A DNA stretch of 39,128 nt from Anabaena subtropica FACHB-260 (GCF_014697105.1 NZ_JACJRF010000050.1:1-39128); one strand, 5' to 3'; shown: positions 25,840 to 34,253, counted from the first letter of the stretch. Numbers and translations are program-made. The notes: generated by a model not told the origin, from the sequence alone.

Positions 25840-26283
25840 ATGAAACTAACAACTAGAGGACATTATAGTGTGAAGGCATTGCTGGACTTGAGTTTACAAC
25901 CAAGTTATGGGCCAGCATCTGTGAAAGCGATCGCTAAACGCCAAGATATCCCAGCGCCATACTTGGAAAAATTACTAATAGAAATGCGTCGTGCTGGATT
26001 AGTAAAATCAATTCGGGGTAGTGTTGGTGGCTATCAACTAGCACGAGAACCAGTAAAAATATCCATAGGACAAATTTTAGAGGCAGTTGGTGAAACCATC
26101 ACGAATTTACCCCACCATACCCCAACCCCAGCACAAACAGAAGATTGGGTAACATTTAGCCTCTGGCAAAGACTCAACCAGAAACTAAAAGAGGCTTTAT
26201 ACAGTATTACTCTGGCAGATTTGTATTACGATGCTCGTAGCTGGCAAGCCTCCCTCGGAGAAGAAGCAAATTTTGTAGTTTAG
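25840..26283 (+). CDS. Rrf2-family transcription regulator without cysteines
   Basis: 147 residues. The winged-helix N-domain is clear: MKLTTRGHYSVKALLDLS, then VKAIAKRQDIPAPYLEKLL and KSIRGSVGGYQLAREP, as in IscR/NsrR/CymR. Many members bind [2Fe-2S] through three cysteines in the following loop. Here there is no cysteine at all, so the protein must sense something else, or act as CymR-like members do through a partner. The gene lies downstream of an STRR array and 79 bases ahead of cbiB. Confidence 0.88.
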   Translation: MKLTTRGHYSVKALLDLSLQPSYGPASVKAIAKRQDIPAPYLEKLLIEMRRAGLVKSIRGSVGGYQLAREPVKISIGQILEAVGETITNLPHHTPTPAQTEDWVTFSLWQRLNQKLKEALYSITLADLYYDARSWQASLGEEANFVV

Positions 26284-26284
26284 T

Positions 26285-26374
26285 CGATAGTCCATAATCC
26301 ATAGTCAATAATCCAAGTTGATTCCTTTAGACTATTGACCAATGACCAATGACCAATGACCAATGACCAATGAC
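26285..26374 (+). repeat. STRR array running into the cbiB start
   Basis: Imperfect TAGTCCA/TAGTCAA heptamers (26282-26312) are followed by five perfect TGACCAA units (26336-26370) and a partial one. The cbiB ATG (26363) is made by the join of two units. Upstream in-frame ATGs in the array soon meet TGA, so 26363 is the only usable start within it. Confidence 0.85.
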
Positions 26375-27325
26375 ATCCACGTTTTTATCATTGCGGCAAT
26401 TTTAGATTATTTAATAGGTGATCCTTGGGGGTGGCCTCATCCAGTACAAATTATGGGGTTGGTGATTTCTCGATTGAGCAAAATTTTTCTGCAACTGTGT
26501 CAAAAATCTCTAACACAACGCATAGCTGGAATTGTTCTAGCGATGATTTTGATTATTGGTAGCGGCGGGGTTGGTTGGCTAATAATTCAAATGGCGAGAT
26601 GGCTAAATCCGGTGTTGGCTATTGCTGTAGAAAGTATTATGCTAGCTAGCTGTTTTGCTTTAAGAAGTTTACGCAAAGCGGCTATTGATGTTTTACAGCC
26701 TTTAATAATAGGAGATTTAGCAGCATCTAGGCAAACTTTGAGTAATTATGTTGGTAGAGATACAGACAACCTACCAGAATCAGAAATCCTGCGAGCCGTG
26801 TTAGAAACAGTGACAGAGAATGCCACAGATGGGGTAATGGCTCCATTATTTTATGCTGTTGTGGGTATCTGCATTCCTATTGTGGGGCCAGTTCCTCTAG
26901 CTTTAGCATATAAGGCCAGCAGTACCCTCGATTCGATGGTGGGTTACAAAGAAGCACCCTATAAATATTTGGGATGGTTTAGTGCGCGGCTAGAAGATTA
27001 TTTGACTTGGTTCCCTTGTCGCCTGACAGTGGTAACTTTAGGATTATTATCAGGTAAACCGTTAGATGTGTGGCGAATTTGTCGCCGCGATGCCATTACT
27101 GACCCCAGTCCCAACTCTGGTTGGAGTGAGTGCGCCTATGCTGCGATTTTGGGTGTGCAGATGGGGGGGACAAATTGGTATCGTGGAATAGCCAAGCAAA
27201 AACCACTCTTAGGAGATCCCATTTCTCCCATCACTCCAAGGCACATTCAAACAGCCTTGCAACTTACTAGATATTGCTTTTTGCTCTGGCTAGGTGTAGC
27301 GATCGCTATACTCCTGATACTCTAA
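26363..27325 (+). CDS. cbiB: adenosylcobinamide-phosphate synthase
   Basis: A 320-residue integral membrane protein (CbiB/CobD) that attaches aminopropanol or its phosphate to adenosylcobyric acid late in B12 synthesis. Conserved lines are AAILDYLIGDPWGWPHPVQIMG at the N-terminus, SNYVGRDTDNLPESEILRAV, ETVTENATDGVMAPLFYA and ASSTLDSMVGYKEAPYKYLGW, and DPSPNSGWSECAYAAILGV. It has four to five membrane segments. The start codon lies inside a heptamer array. cobL, of the same pathway, is 17 kb away on the other strand. Confidence 0.94.
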   Translation: MTNDIHVFIIAAILDYLIGDPWGWPHPVQIMGLVISRLSKIFLQLCQKSLTQRIAGIVLAMILIIGSGGVGWLIIQMARWLNPVLAIAVESIMLASCFALRSLRKAAIDVLQPLIIGDLAASRQTLSNYVGRDTDNLPESEILRAVLETVTENATDGVMAPLFYAVVGICIPIVGPVPLALAYKASSTLDSMVGYKEAPYKYLGWFSARLEDYLTWFPCRLTVVTLGLLSGKPLDVWRICRRDAITDPSPNSGWSECAYAAILGVQMGGTNWYRGIAKQKPLLGDPISPITPRHIQTALQLTRYCFLLWLGVAIAILLIL

Positions 27326-27361
27326 GATTCAGTGTTGTTTATTACTCACGGGTATCGTCCT

Positions 27362-27904
27362 ATGGCTACGCCTGCTAAAGTGGTGGAAATCCTCTCCGCA
27401 GAAGACCTCCGTCGTACCTTAACACGATTGGCATCTCAAATTGTTGAAAGAACACGTGATTTGTCTCAATTAGTACTTTTAGGTATTTATACTAGAGGAG
27501 TTCCACTAGCTGAACTGTTAGCACGTCAGATCGAGACTCTTGAAGGTATTAATGTAGCGGTAGGAGCCTTAGATATTACCTTCTATCGGGATGACCTCGA
27601 CCAAATAAGTTTACGAACTCCGGCTAAAACCAATATTGCCTTTGACTTGACAGGAAAAACTGTCGTGTTGGTAGATGATGTCATTTTTAAAGGGCGAACG
27701 ATTCGTGCAGCGTTGAATGCGGTAAACGAGTATGGTAGACCAGAATTAATTCGTCTGGCTGTGTTGGTGGACAGGGGTCATCGGGAAGTCCCCATTCATC
27801 CAGACTTTGTTGGCAAGCAGTTGCCCACAGCTAAAGAAGAAGTAGTCAAAGTTTACTTACAAGATTGGGATGGCAGAGATGCCGTGGAGTTAGTTGGTTA
27901 CTAA
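27362..27904 (+). CDS. pyrR: PyrR bifunctional pyrimidine regulator / uracil phosphoribosyltransferase
   Basis: 180 residues. PyrR proteins bind pyr mRNA in many bacteria and have weak uracil phosphoribosyltransferase activity. Evidence includes [47 protein letters not shown] and the PRPP loop [18 protein letters not shown]. The ATG at 27362 was chosen over a GTG ten codons upstream because the family begins here. No pyrimidine gene or obvious anti-antiterminator hairpin is adjacent, so its regulatory targets must be elsewhere. It follows cbiB by 36 bases and is probably cotranscribed with it. Confidence 0.92.
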   Translation: MATPAKVVEILSAEDLRRTLTRLASQIVERTRDLSQLVLLGIYTRGVPLAELLARQIETLEGINVAVGALDITFYRDDLDQISLRTPAKTNIAFDLTGKTVVLVDDVIFKGRTIRAALNAVNEYGRPELIRLAVLVDRGHREVPIHPDFVGKQLPTAKEEVVKVYLQDWDGRDAVELVGY

Positions 27905-27971
27905 ATAGTACGTAAATTAAAAACGGGTAATCTAAAATTAAAATCATCTCTCCCCTCGCCCCAATCAAGCC

Positions 27972-28682
27972 ATGTCAGTTGCTCAGGACTTGGAACCAGT
28001 AAAAGATATAATATTTCCGCCAGGAGATATCGAAAGTGACGAACCACCCTTGGAAAGCGATTTACATCTACGCCAGATTATTCTGTTATGGCAATGTCTA
28101 GAATTGTGGTGGCAAAACCGCAATGATTTTTATGCTGCGGGTAATTTGACGATTTACTACAGCCAACGTCAACTGAAATCAGAAGAATTTCGCGGGCCAG
28201 ACTTTTTTGTGGTGATAGGATGCGATCGCCAACCGCGCAAAAGTTGGGTAGTCTGGCAAGAAGACGGTAAATATCCCAATATAATTGTCGAGTTGCTTTC
28301 GCCTTCCACCAAAGCCACGGACAAAGGCTTGAAAAAGCAAATTTATCAAGATATCTTTCGCACACCTGAATATTTTTGGTTTGACCCCAATACTTTAGAA
28401 TTTGCTGGGTTTCATTTAGTAGATGCGAATTACCAACCAATAGAACCAAACCCCCAAGGTTGGTTATGGAGTCGGCAGTTAGATTTATACTTGGGTGTAC
28501 AAGAAAATCAGTTACGCTATTTCACAGCAGAAGGACAGTTAGTACCAACTCCTGAAGAACTGGCACAACAAGAAAAGCAACGTGCTGAACAGGAAACACT
28601 GCGCGCAGAACAGGAAAAGCAACGTGCTGAACGCCTAGCCGCTAAGTTGCGAGAACTGAATATTAACCCTGATGATTTATAA
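27972..28682 (+). CDS. Uma2 family endonuclease-like protein (DUF820)
   Basis: 236 residues of the very large cyanobacterial Uma2/DUF820 family, with a PD-(D/E)xK nuclease-like fold. Core lines are GPDFFVVIGCDRQPRKSWVVW, NIIVELLSPSTKATDKGLKKQIYQ (Glu and Lys in the active-site positions) and EYFWFDPNTLEFAGF. The C-terminal 45 residues are a charged coiled coil of repeated AEQEKQRAEQ-like units, common in this family. The physiological role is unknown, and many copies occur per genome. Confidence 0.85.
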   Translation: MSVAQDLEPVKDIIFPPGDIESDEPPLESDLHLRQIILLWQCLELWWQNRNDFYAAGNLTIYYSQRQLKSEEFRGPDFFVVIGCDRQPRKSWVVWQEDGKYPNIIVELLSPSTKATDKGLKKQIYQDIFRTPEYFWFDPNTLEFAGFHLVDANYQPIEPNPQGWLWSRQLDLYLGVQENQLRYFTAEGQLVPTPEELAQQEKQRAEQETLRAEQEKQRAERLAAKLRELNINPDDL

Positions 28683-28828
28683 AAATAGTCAATAGTCAAC
28701 AGTCCATAGTCATTATTTCTTTCTCCTACGCCCCTATTCCCTTATCCCCCTAATTCTTAAAACCAGTAGCAAAGATTACCAGAAAAATTGCAGAATAGAT
28801 ACAGTCCGTCGTGGTGACTACCTAAGAA

Positions 28829-30226
28829 ATGCCGACTATAATAGCTGACGCACAAAATTTACTTTCTGACCTCATTACTCGCTACTCATCGCGTGTAGAT
28901 TATTTAATGATTCGCTTAGAGGAAGCAGAAGGGACTGATATCTTGTTGCGTGGCGACAAGGTGGAAACCCTAAGCGAAGGAATTTCAATTGGTGGACAAG
29001 TCCGTGCCTGTTATAAGGGTGGCTGGGGTTTGAGTTGCTTTAACCAACTAGCGACGATTCAAGACCGGATTGAAGAAGCGATCGCCGCAGCCCGGATGGT
29101 GGGAGATGAAGAAACTATACTCGCACCTATTGACCCAGTGCAAGCAATATGCAGACTACCCTTAACTGGTACAGATCCGCGCCAAGTTTCCTTAGCGCAG
29201 AAAAAACAATTGTGCGATCGCTACACTGAATTACTCAAAAATGTTGACCATCGGGTGACTACAACTTCAGTTCGTTATGGTGACAGCGCCCAAAAAATCA
29301 TCCTCGCCACTTCAGAAGGGACTCTGATTCAACAGTCTTGGGTGGATATGGAAATGCGCTTTGCTGCGACTGCGAGAAATGGTGAAACTGTGCAAACTGG
29401 TAGGGAAACTACAGGTTCTCGCAAAGCCTACGAAGATTTAACTAATTTAGATGCCCAAGTGGAAAAAGCGGCTCAAAGAGCTGTTGCAGCGTTGTCTCTA
29501 CCATCAGTTAAAGGTAACACTTACACTGTTGTTATTGACCCAATTCTGACTGGTTTATTTGTTCATGAGGCTTTCGGTCATCTTTCCGAGGCTGATATGG
29601 CTTACGAAAACCCAGATTTACTAGAAGTCATGACTATTGGAAGACGGTTTGGGCCTGAGGAACTGCAAATTTTTGATGGTGCAGCCCCAGAAGGACATCG
29701 TGGTAGTTACTTTTATGATGATGAAGGGACACCCGCTACTACTACCCAATTAATTCAAGATGGTGTTTTAGTGGGACGGTTGCATTCACGGGAAACCGCA
29801 GGTAAGTTAGAAGAAACGCCTACAGGTAACGCCCGTTGTCTTAATTACCACTTTAATCCTATTGTGCGGATGACTAATACTTGGATTGAACGGGGTAAAA
29901 CACCAGTTGCAGATTTATTTACTGGGATTAAAGAAGGGGTTTATGCTCGTAATTGGTTAGGTGGGATGACCAATGGCGAAATGTTCACCTTCAGCGCCGG
30001 GGAAGCTTGGATGATTAGAAATGGTGAAATTGCTGAACCTGTCAAAGATGTGACGCTTTCAGGTAATGTTTTTCAAACTTTGGCAGATATTGAAGCGATC
30101 GGTGATGATTTTTATTGGGATGAGTCTGGTGGTTGTGGTAAAGGTGGGCAAAATGGTTTACCTGTAGGCTGTGGTGGGCCTAGTTTACGGATTCGAGATG
30201 TGGTAGTTGGGGGAGAGACGTATTGA
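28829..30226 (+). CDS. tldD: TldD-family metalloprotease
   Basis: 465 residues. TldD with TldE/PmbA forms a zinc protease that degrades unfolded peptides and matures modified peptides. The metal site HEAFGHLSEAD lies at residues 246-256, and the C-terminal cysteine-rich line GGCGKGGQNGLPVGCGGPS holds the expected third ligand. The N-domain (1-220) is typical. The stop codon TGA at 30224 is immediately followed by an IS200/IS605-like right end, and the TCAA of that end (minus strand) overlaps the stop, so the last codons may have been altered by an insertion. No tldE is adjacent. Confidence 0.93.
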   Translation: MPTIIADAQNLLSDLITRYSSRVDYLMIRLEEAEGTDILLRGDKVETLSEGISIGGQVRACYKGGWGLSCFNQLATIQDRIEEAIAAARMVGDEETILAPIDPVQAICRLPLTGTDPRQVSLAQKKQLCDRYTELLKNVDHRVTTTSVRYGDSAQKIILATSEGTLIQQSWVDMEMRFAATARNGETVQTGRETTGSRKAYEDLTNLDAQVEKAAQRAVAALSLPSVKGNTYTVVIDPILTGLFVHEAFGHLSEADMAYENPDLLEVMTIGRRFGPEELQIFDGAAPEGHRGSYFYDDEGTPATTTQLIQDGVLVGRLHSRETAGKLEETPTGNARCLNYHFNPIVRMTNTWIERGKTPVADLFTGIKEGVYARNWLGGMTNGEMFTFSAGEAWMIRNGEIAEPVKDVTLSGNVFQTLADIEAIGDDFYWDESGGCGKGGQNGLPVGCGGPSLRIRDVVVGGETY

Positions 30227-30420
30227 CACTCCCACGGCTAAAAGCCGATGGGATTCTTGTTTCATTCAGTCCACTTACCATAATTAGTCGCCCAATTATG
30301 CCAGAGGTGGGTCTGTCCGCAAGCTTTTTGCTCCATTACAGAAGCCAGATCCGGTATGCCCTACCGTACTGTTTCGACCAAAACCTTGGTTTTCTGGTAC
30401 TTGGTGTGTAATCGGGGGAC
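30227..30420 (-). mobile_element. IS200/IS605-type right-end remnant with guide-RNA-like hairpin
   Basis: On the minus strand, a short tnpB-like tail (ending ...HNWATNYGKWTE, stop) is followed by GAATCCCATCGGCTTTTAGCC and a matching GTGGGAGTGTCAA. The hairpin ATCGGC-tttta-GCCGTGGG next to a terminal TCAA is characteristic of the right end of IS200/IS605-family elements, where the 3' end of tnpB and the omega RNA scaffold overlap. Most of tnpB and the left end are missing. The family call is from memory of such ends, so it is tentative. Confidence 0.45.
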
Positions 30421-30486
30421 ATCAAATTCGCTGACATCTGCAACGACTGCGATCGCTTCCCCGCCCAACTGTTTGATCTCTTTTAC
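30421..30486 (-). pseudogene. short-chain dehydrogenase fragment
   Basis: Twenty-two minus-strand codons read ...QLGGEAIAVVADVSEF..., the characteristic beta3-alphaC-beta4 line of short-chain dehydrogenases (G-G-E-A-I-A-V-x-A-D-V-S). No other part of such a gene is present: the IS-like remnant cuts it on one side and a palindrome on the other. It contains a HIP1 site, as host genes do. Confidence 0.55.
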
Positions 30487-30491
30487 GCCTA

Positions 30492-30532
30492 GCGGCGCAA
30501 GCCCATGCGTGAACGCATGGGGCTTGCGCCGC
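30492..30532. repeat. 41-base palindrome with 4-base loop
   Basis: GCGGCGCAAGCC-CATGCG (30492-30509) pairs over its full length with CGCATG-G-GGCTTGCGCCGC (30514-30532), with loop TGAA and a single bulge. It is GC-rich in an AT-rich setting. It lies two bases past the stop of gene A1 (minus strand) but has no T run. It could be the end of a lost mobile element or a REP-like sequence. Confidence 0.8.
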
Positions 30533-30533
30533 A

Positions 30534-31076
30534 TTAATTATCGGTCAAACTAATTTTATTAGTATCATTTGATTGGGAGTCAGTAGTTGCACCAACCGCC
30601 ATGACTGGAGACCCTTCACTGACGCGGTTGTCATCTAAGACGGCTCGCACTCGATAAGCAAGCTGAGTTTTATGTACTAATAAGATTAAATCTCGGTTGA
30701 GTAAGCCTTGTGATTTGAGGTTTTCGTTTGATGCAGCTTGGAGATGAAAACAGCGATCGCTTTGACGTTTCAACTTTGGAGATTTCCCTTCCACAAGCAC
30801 GGTTTGTAGTTCGTATTCTTTAGCTTCGGGATATGGTTCCCAACAAAGTTGCCAGTAAGTTGACCAGCGAATTAAGTCTGATGGTAATTCCTCGACTTCA
30901 TCCGACAATGTAGAGACAAGTCCGGTAACTGGAGGTTGTACAACTTGAAGCTGATTAGAGGATATATCAGCAGCTAAAGTTGAACCGCCATCAATTAATA
31001 CCAGTCCGAATATCAAAGTGAACAACACAATCAATCGTAAGCATTGTAGTTGCACCGACAAGATTTTCTGATTCAT
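30534..31076 (-). CDS. exported fibronectin-III-like protein, copy A1
   Basis: 180 residues. A signal peptide (about 1-35, hydrophobic LIVLFTLIFGLVLI, cleavage near LAA) precedes a short linker and one domain. The domain pattern (LCWEPYPEAKEYELQ... ending YRVRAVLDDNRVSE) fits a fibronectin type III-like sandwich, with two cysteines (LCWE, RCFHLQ) that may form a disulphide. It is a paralogue of A2 (34254-34835), and a 104-base block is identical between the two. The function is not known; it should be periplasmic or extracellular. It follows the damaged gene B1 on the same strand. Confidence 0.7.
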   Translation of the reverse strand: MNQKILSVQLQCLRLIVLFTLIFGLVLIDGGSTLAADISSNQLQVVQPPVTGLVSTLSDEVEELPSDLIRWSTYWQLCWEPYPEAKEYELQTVLVEGKSPKLKRQSDRCFHLQAASNENLKSQGLLNRDLILLVHKTQLAYRVRAVLDDNRVSEGSPVMAVGATTDSQSNDTNKISLTDN

Positions 31077-31195
31077 AAATTATGCAAAAGTCAGTTGCTT
31101 ACACCTGGGATAAGCACAATTTTTTCAGAGTTCTAGAACTGTTTGATGGTAGGATTTTGAATCCAAAATTTCAAATCCAAAATCCAAAATTAGTA

Positions 31196-32007
31196 TTACC
31201 ACTCCACAGGTGCAATCAGGCTGCCGTTGTCGGCATAGATTGTTTCAGAAAGGACATGAGTTCTGGGGGCTAATGTAGAGTTGAAGACTGCGCTTCTTCG
31301 CCCAATTGCTGATCTGTTACCAATGCTGGCACGGAATATAACAGAGTTTGGCCCTAGACCGACGGCATCACCTATGCTGGTTTCCGGGCCATTAGCAACA
31401 CCATCAATGCAACGTCTGCTTGTGTCAAGTTTGCAACTTTCCCTAAGAGGCCGCTATTAGCTTGTAGGTTATTCGTGACGTTTTTACCAGGTAGAACAAC
31501 TTTACCAGCAGGTAAGGTAACACCAGGGCCAACTCGCGCGAGAAAGTTTACTACTGTGTTTCTTTCTATAGTTGCGCCATCTATTTCACAGTTGAAGGCG
31601 AGAAATGTCTCTGGAACAGTGTTGCTGAACTGAGCATTGGTAACTGGATCGGTGAAAGGACCAGTAGAGCCTTGAGTCCCGATTCTAGCTCCACCCTTAA
31701 CAACGGCCATGTGTGCCATAATCACACGCTCGCCAATTTGTACTCCGGTTCCCGAAGCTATGATTTTTACCTGGTCTTGGGCATTAGAATCTGCTGCGAT
31801 GCTAATAGGGGCATTAGTAGCATTTAACTCAGCAAATGGGGCAACATAGACTTTTTCGCCCAAGGTTATATTTGTGGGATTGGTGATTATTGCAGTTGGG
31901 TCAACGAAACTAGCTGACTCAGAAGGTGCAGTACTTGGGCATATAGGTAGGTTTCCCGAAGTTGGATTACAAGTCCCTCCAACCGCTACTGCGGGTTGTA
32001 TATCTAT
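31196..32007 (-). pseudogene. broken gamma-carbonic-anhydrase-like gene, copy B1
   Basis: This is a paralogue of B2 (35072-36355) with three lesions. The 5' end with the signal peptide is replaced by the insertion element ending at 32008 (first surviving codons IDIQPA against VDAQPA in B2). About 130 codons are missing in the middle: after ...TQADVALM the DNA continues at the position matching NGVDSGPET of B2. The join also shifts the frame, so a 163-codon frame (31372-31863) ends early in MVLLMARKPA. The rest of the C-terminus survives in another frame (SAIGRRSAVFNSTL..., ending PVEW) down to the TAA at 31196. Confidence 0.85.
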
Positions 32008-33420
32008 CCTAGTGTGGCAAAACTTACTAGAGAAGACGACTCTCTAGATTAGCTAAGTAAGCCTTGGGGTCTCGGCGAAATCGATACTGTTCAATTCTGG
32101 CCTTGTGGTGTTTTTGCAATTGAGAGCGTAATTCGAGCCAAGTAACGATATCAACTTGTGCTAAATCAGATGCGGTAAAAGAATGAAGTTTAGTAGCGAT
32201 GGCACAGGCAAGTTTGACAGAGCCACGAATAACGAGGGATGAGGGGGCAACCTTACGACCAGTACAACGACGTTGATGATGACGTAACATACCAAAAGCA
32301 TGTTCTAAGTCATTATTAGTTCTAGGAAAATCTTCAATTTCATAACAATGAAAAAGTCCAGACCAGTAGTTGTGGGTAGTTTTTATGAAGTTATCGATTG
32401 CAGTGTTCAGTGTACCAGCTTTGTGCTTTTGTTGGGACATTTCTGTCAACAGTTGCTGATAACTTTGTTTGACCCTAGCAGCATCAAGACCTATTTTATT
32501 ATTGAGAATATTACTAGCTTTATCAACCCACTGATATGCAACCCTCACAGGTAAAAATAAAGATGCAGTCGCAGATAATCCCTTAGCTATCAGGTGTTTT
32601 AGGTTGACTAAAGGTGGTGGTAAAGCACTTCTTTTTTCCATCCGTTCTAAGCTTTGTTCTATCAAAGTCAAATTTTCTTGTAGCTTTAATCCAGATGGCT
32701 AAGCGCGGTGGATGACCATCATTGGTTATAGAACTACGCACTGCCGAGCAATAATCTTCAATAATAGTCACCATTTCTTGATGATAATAAGGTTTTAGCA
32801 AGTAAGATTTCTCCTGATAAACAATCTCGAATTACCCATAATACCTCATGTCCAATTTCTGGCTGCATCCCATCGATCGCTAGTATTATCCGTCCTTGAT
32901 TAGCCATTATGGCTTTTAACCTTTTATGATCTTTTAGCCATAAAGAAAGTAACTCGTCATATCTGTCAATTAGGTGCGTGACCGTTCGTTGACTTATACA
33001 TATACCCTTTAATTCAAGGTGAGTGTGTATTTGAGGAACACTTCTATGTTCCTGGTAACGTAATGCGCCTATATAAGCAATCACATCCAAACCAAATTCG
33101 TTCTGTGGTAGAGCGAGTGATCCTTCTTGCTCTGGTCGGTATGCTTTTTTATACCGCAGACATGACTTATTTTGACATCGCCGAATTTTTAGCTGTAGTT
33201 CTACTACCCCATTTAACGTTCTTATATGTCGAGGATTATTGTATTCATTCCACATTGCTTGACCACACGAAAGGCATTTTTTTTGAACACAATCGAGTAC
33301 TTCAAACGATGTTGCCTCTGGTTTTAAACTTTTTCTTACCAAGTTTTTGCACCATTATTTCGCTACAAGCTCAAGATTACAGGATTTCTGCTCCTCTCTA
33401 GTAAGTTTTGCCACACTAGG
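32008..33420 (-). mobile_element. 1413-bp insertion sequence with perfect 25-bp inverted ends
   Basis: The ends at 32008-32032 (CCTAGTGTGGCAAAACTTAC...) and 33396-33420 are exact reverse complements over 25 bases. The element carries one transposase region on the minus strand, now in three frames. There is no target duplication: the left flank is gene B1 and the right flank is the inside of an IS5 transposase gene. A loss of DNA beside the element is the simplest explanation. I cannot name the IS family; the zinc-finger N-terminus recalls ISL3-like or unclassified elements. Confidence 0.88.
32027..33342 (-). pseudogene. transposase of the 1.4-kb element, two frameshifts
   Basis: The three pieces read in order 33342-32758, 32801-32583 and 32671-32027, each in a different frame. 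Piece one has a CxxC zinc motif (KKCLSCGQAMWNEY, then CQNKSCLRYKK), an HTH-like region (ISQRTVTHLIDRYDELL) and an acidic site (IILAIDGMQPE). Piece two is short (...SITNDGHPPR...). Piece three contains the likely catalytic Glu in NNDLEHAFGMLRHHQRR. The frames change near 32770 and near 32695. Together they would give about 430 residues. Two shifts make programmed frameshifting unlikely, so the gene is probably dead. Confidence 0.8.
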
Positions 33421-34065
33421 AATTATCGCTTTTGCCCCGCGTTGTGAAATGGTGTCGTAACAACCTTTTGTGTCATAGCCACCATCTCCAGACACTTGCT
33501 CTATGGGCTGATCAATCTGCTCCAATATGTCAGGCAATACCTCGCAATCAGCCAGATCATTAGTAGTCACCACCGCACCCAGAATTTCTCCACTTTCTGA
33601 GTCAACGCCTAAATGCAACTTACGCCATGTACGTCGTTTACCTACCCCATGTGTGCGGACTTTCCATTCACCTTCTCCATACACTTTTAATCCGGTCGAA
33701 TCCACCACTACATGAACAGCCTGATCTTTTGGCACAACAGGCAATTTCACCGATAATTTGCTTAAACGCCTCGATAGGGTAGAGTGATCCGGCACTGCTA
33801 GCTCAATCCCCATGAGCATGAACAGCGACTCCAAAAACCCCTCTGCTTGCCGCCCTGCTAGATGAAACACTGCTTGAATTGTACCCATCGTAGCGATTGC
33901 CGTATCTGAGTAATAATTCGATGCTCCTTTTTTCCCCGTTTTTTGATGGTTGCGCCACTGCTCGATTACTTCTTCGTTCACCCAGAAGGTTATACTGCCT
34001 CGTTGCTTGAGTGCCGCATCATAAGCGTTCCAATTTTTTACTTTGTATTGGGCTTTCGTCTTCAT
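33421..34065 (-). pseudogene. IS5-family transposase, truncated by the 1.4-kb element
   Basis: The N-terminal 215 codons of a DDE transposase of the IS5 group remain, with the helical N-domain (NWNAYDAALKQRGSITFWVN) and the first two catalytic aspartates, Asp122 in HVVVDSTGLK and Asp194 in SGDGGYDTKGCYD. The 25-bp end of the neighbouring element begins at codon 216, so the frame runs 20 codons into it before stopping. The third catalytic residue (Glu) and the element's 3' end are missing. The protein cannot be active. Confidence 0.9.
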
Positions 34066-34253
34066 CTTTGAGCTAGGTGGCGAGCGAACATAGGCAATAA
34101 GTAAAATTTACCATTTTGCCTATTCACGCAACAACGCCTTCATGAAAACTAAAAATCAAGAGATTGGACAAGGGTATAGGAGTATAGAAGTGTAAGGATT
34201 TAGAACACCATTTCTCCTATACCCTTACTCCCAAACCTGTGCCTAAGTCCTGA
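34066..34253. other. IS5 left flank and A2 downstream gap
   Basis: The 188 bases between the IS5 remnant and gene A2 contain a small inverted repeat (ATAGGCAA 34090-34097 with TTGCCTAT 34116-34123), possibly near the IS5 terminus. A purine-rich tract follows. The outer IS5 boundary could not be fixed because its other end is lost. Confidence 0.4.

Noticed and set aside
30223-30553. Two overlapping plus-strand frames after tldD
   Set aside because: They cross the IS remnant and the palindrome, and the meaningful similarity in this stretch lies on the minus strand.
33063-33401. 112-codon plus-strand frame within the 1.4-kb element
   Set aside because: It is antisense to the transposase zinc-finger region, which has recognisable motifs on the minus strand.
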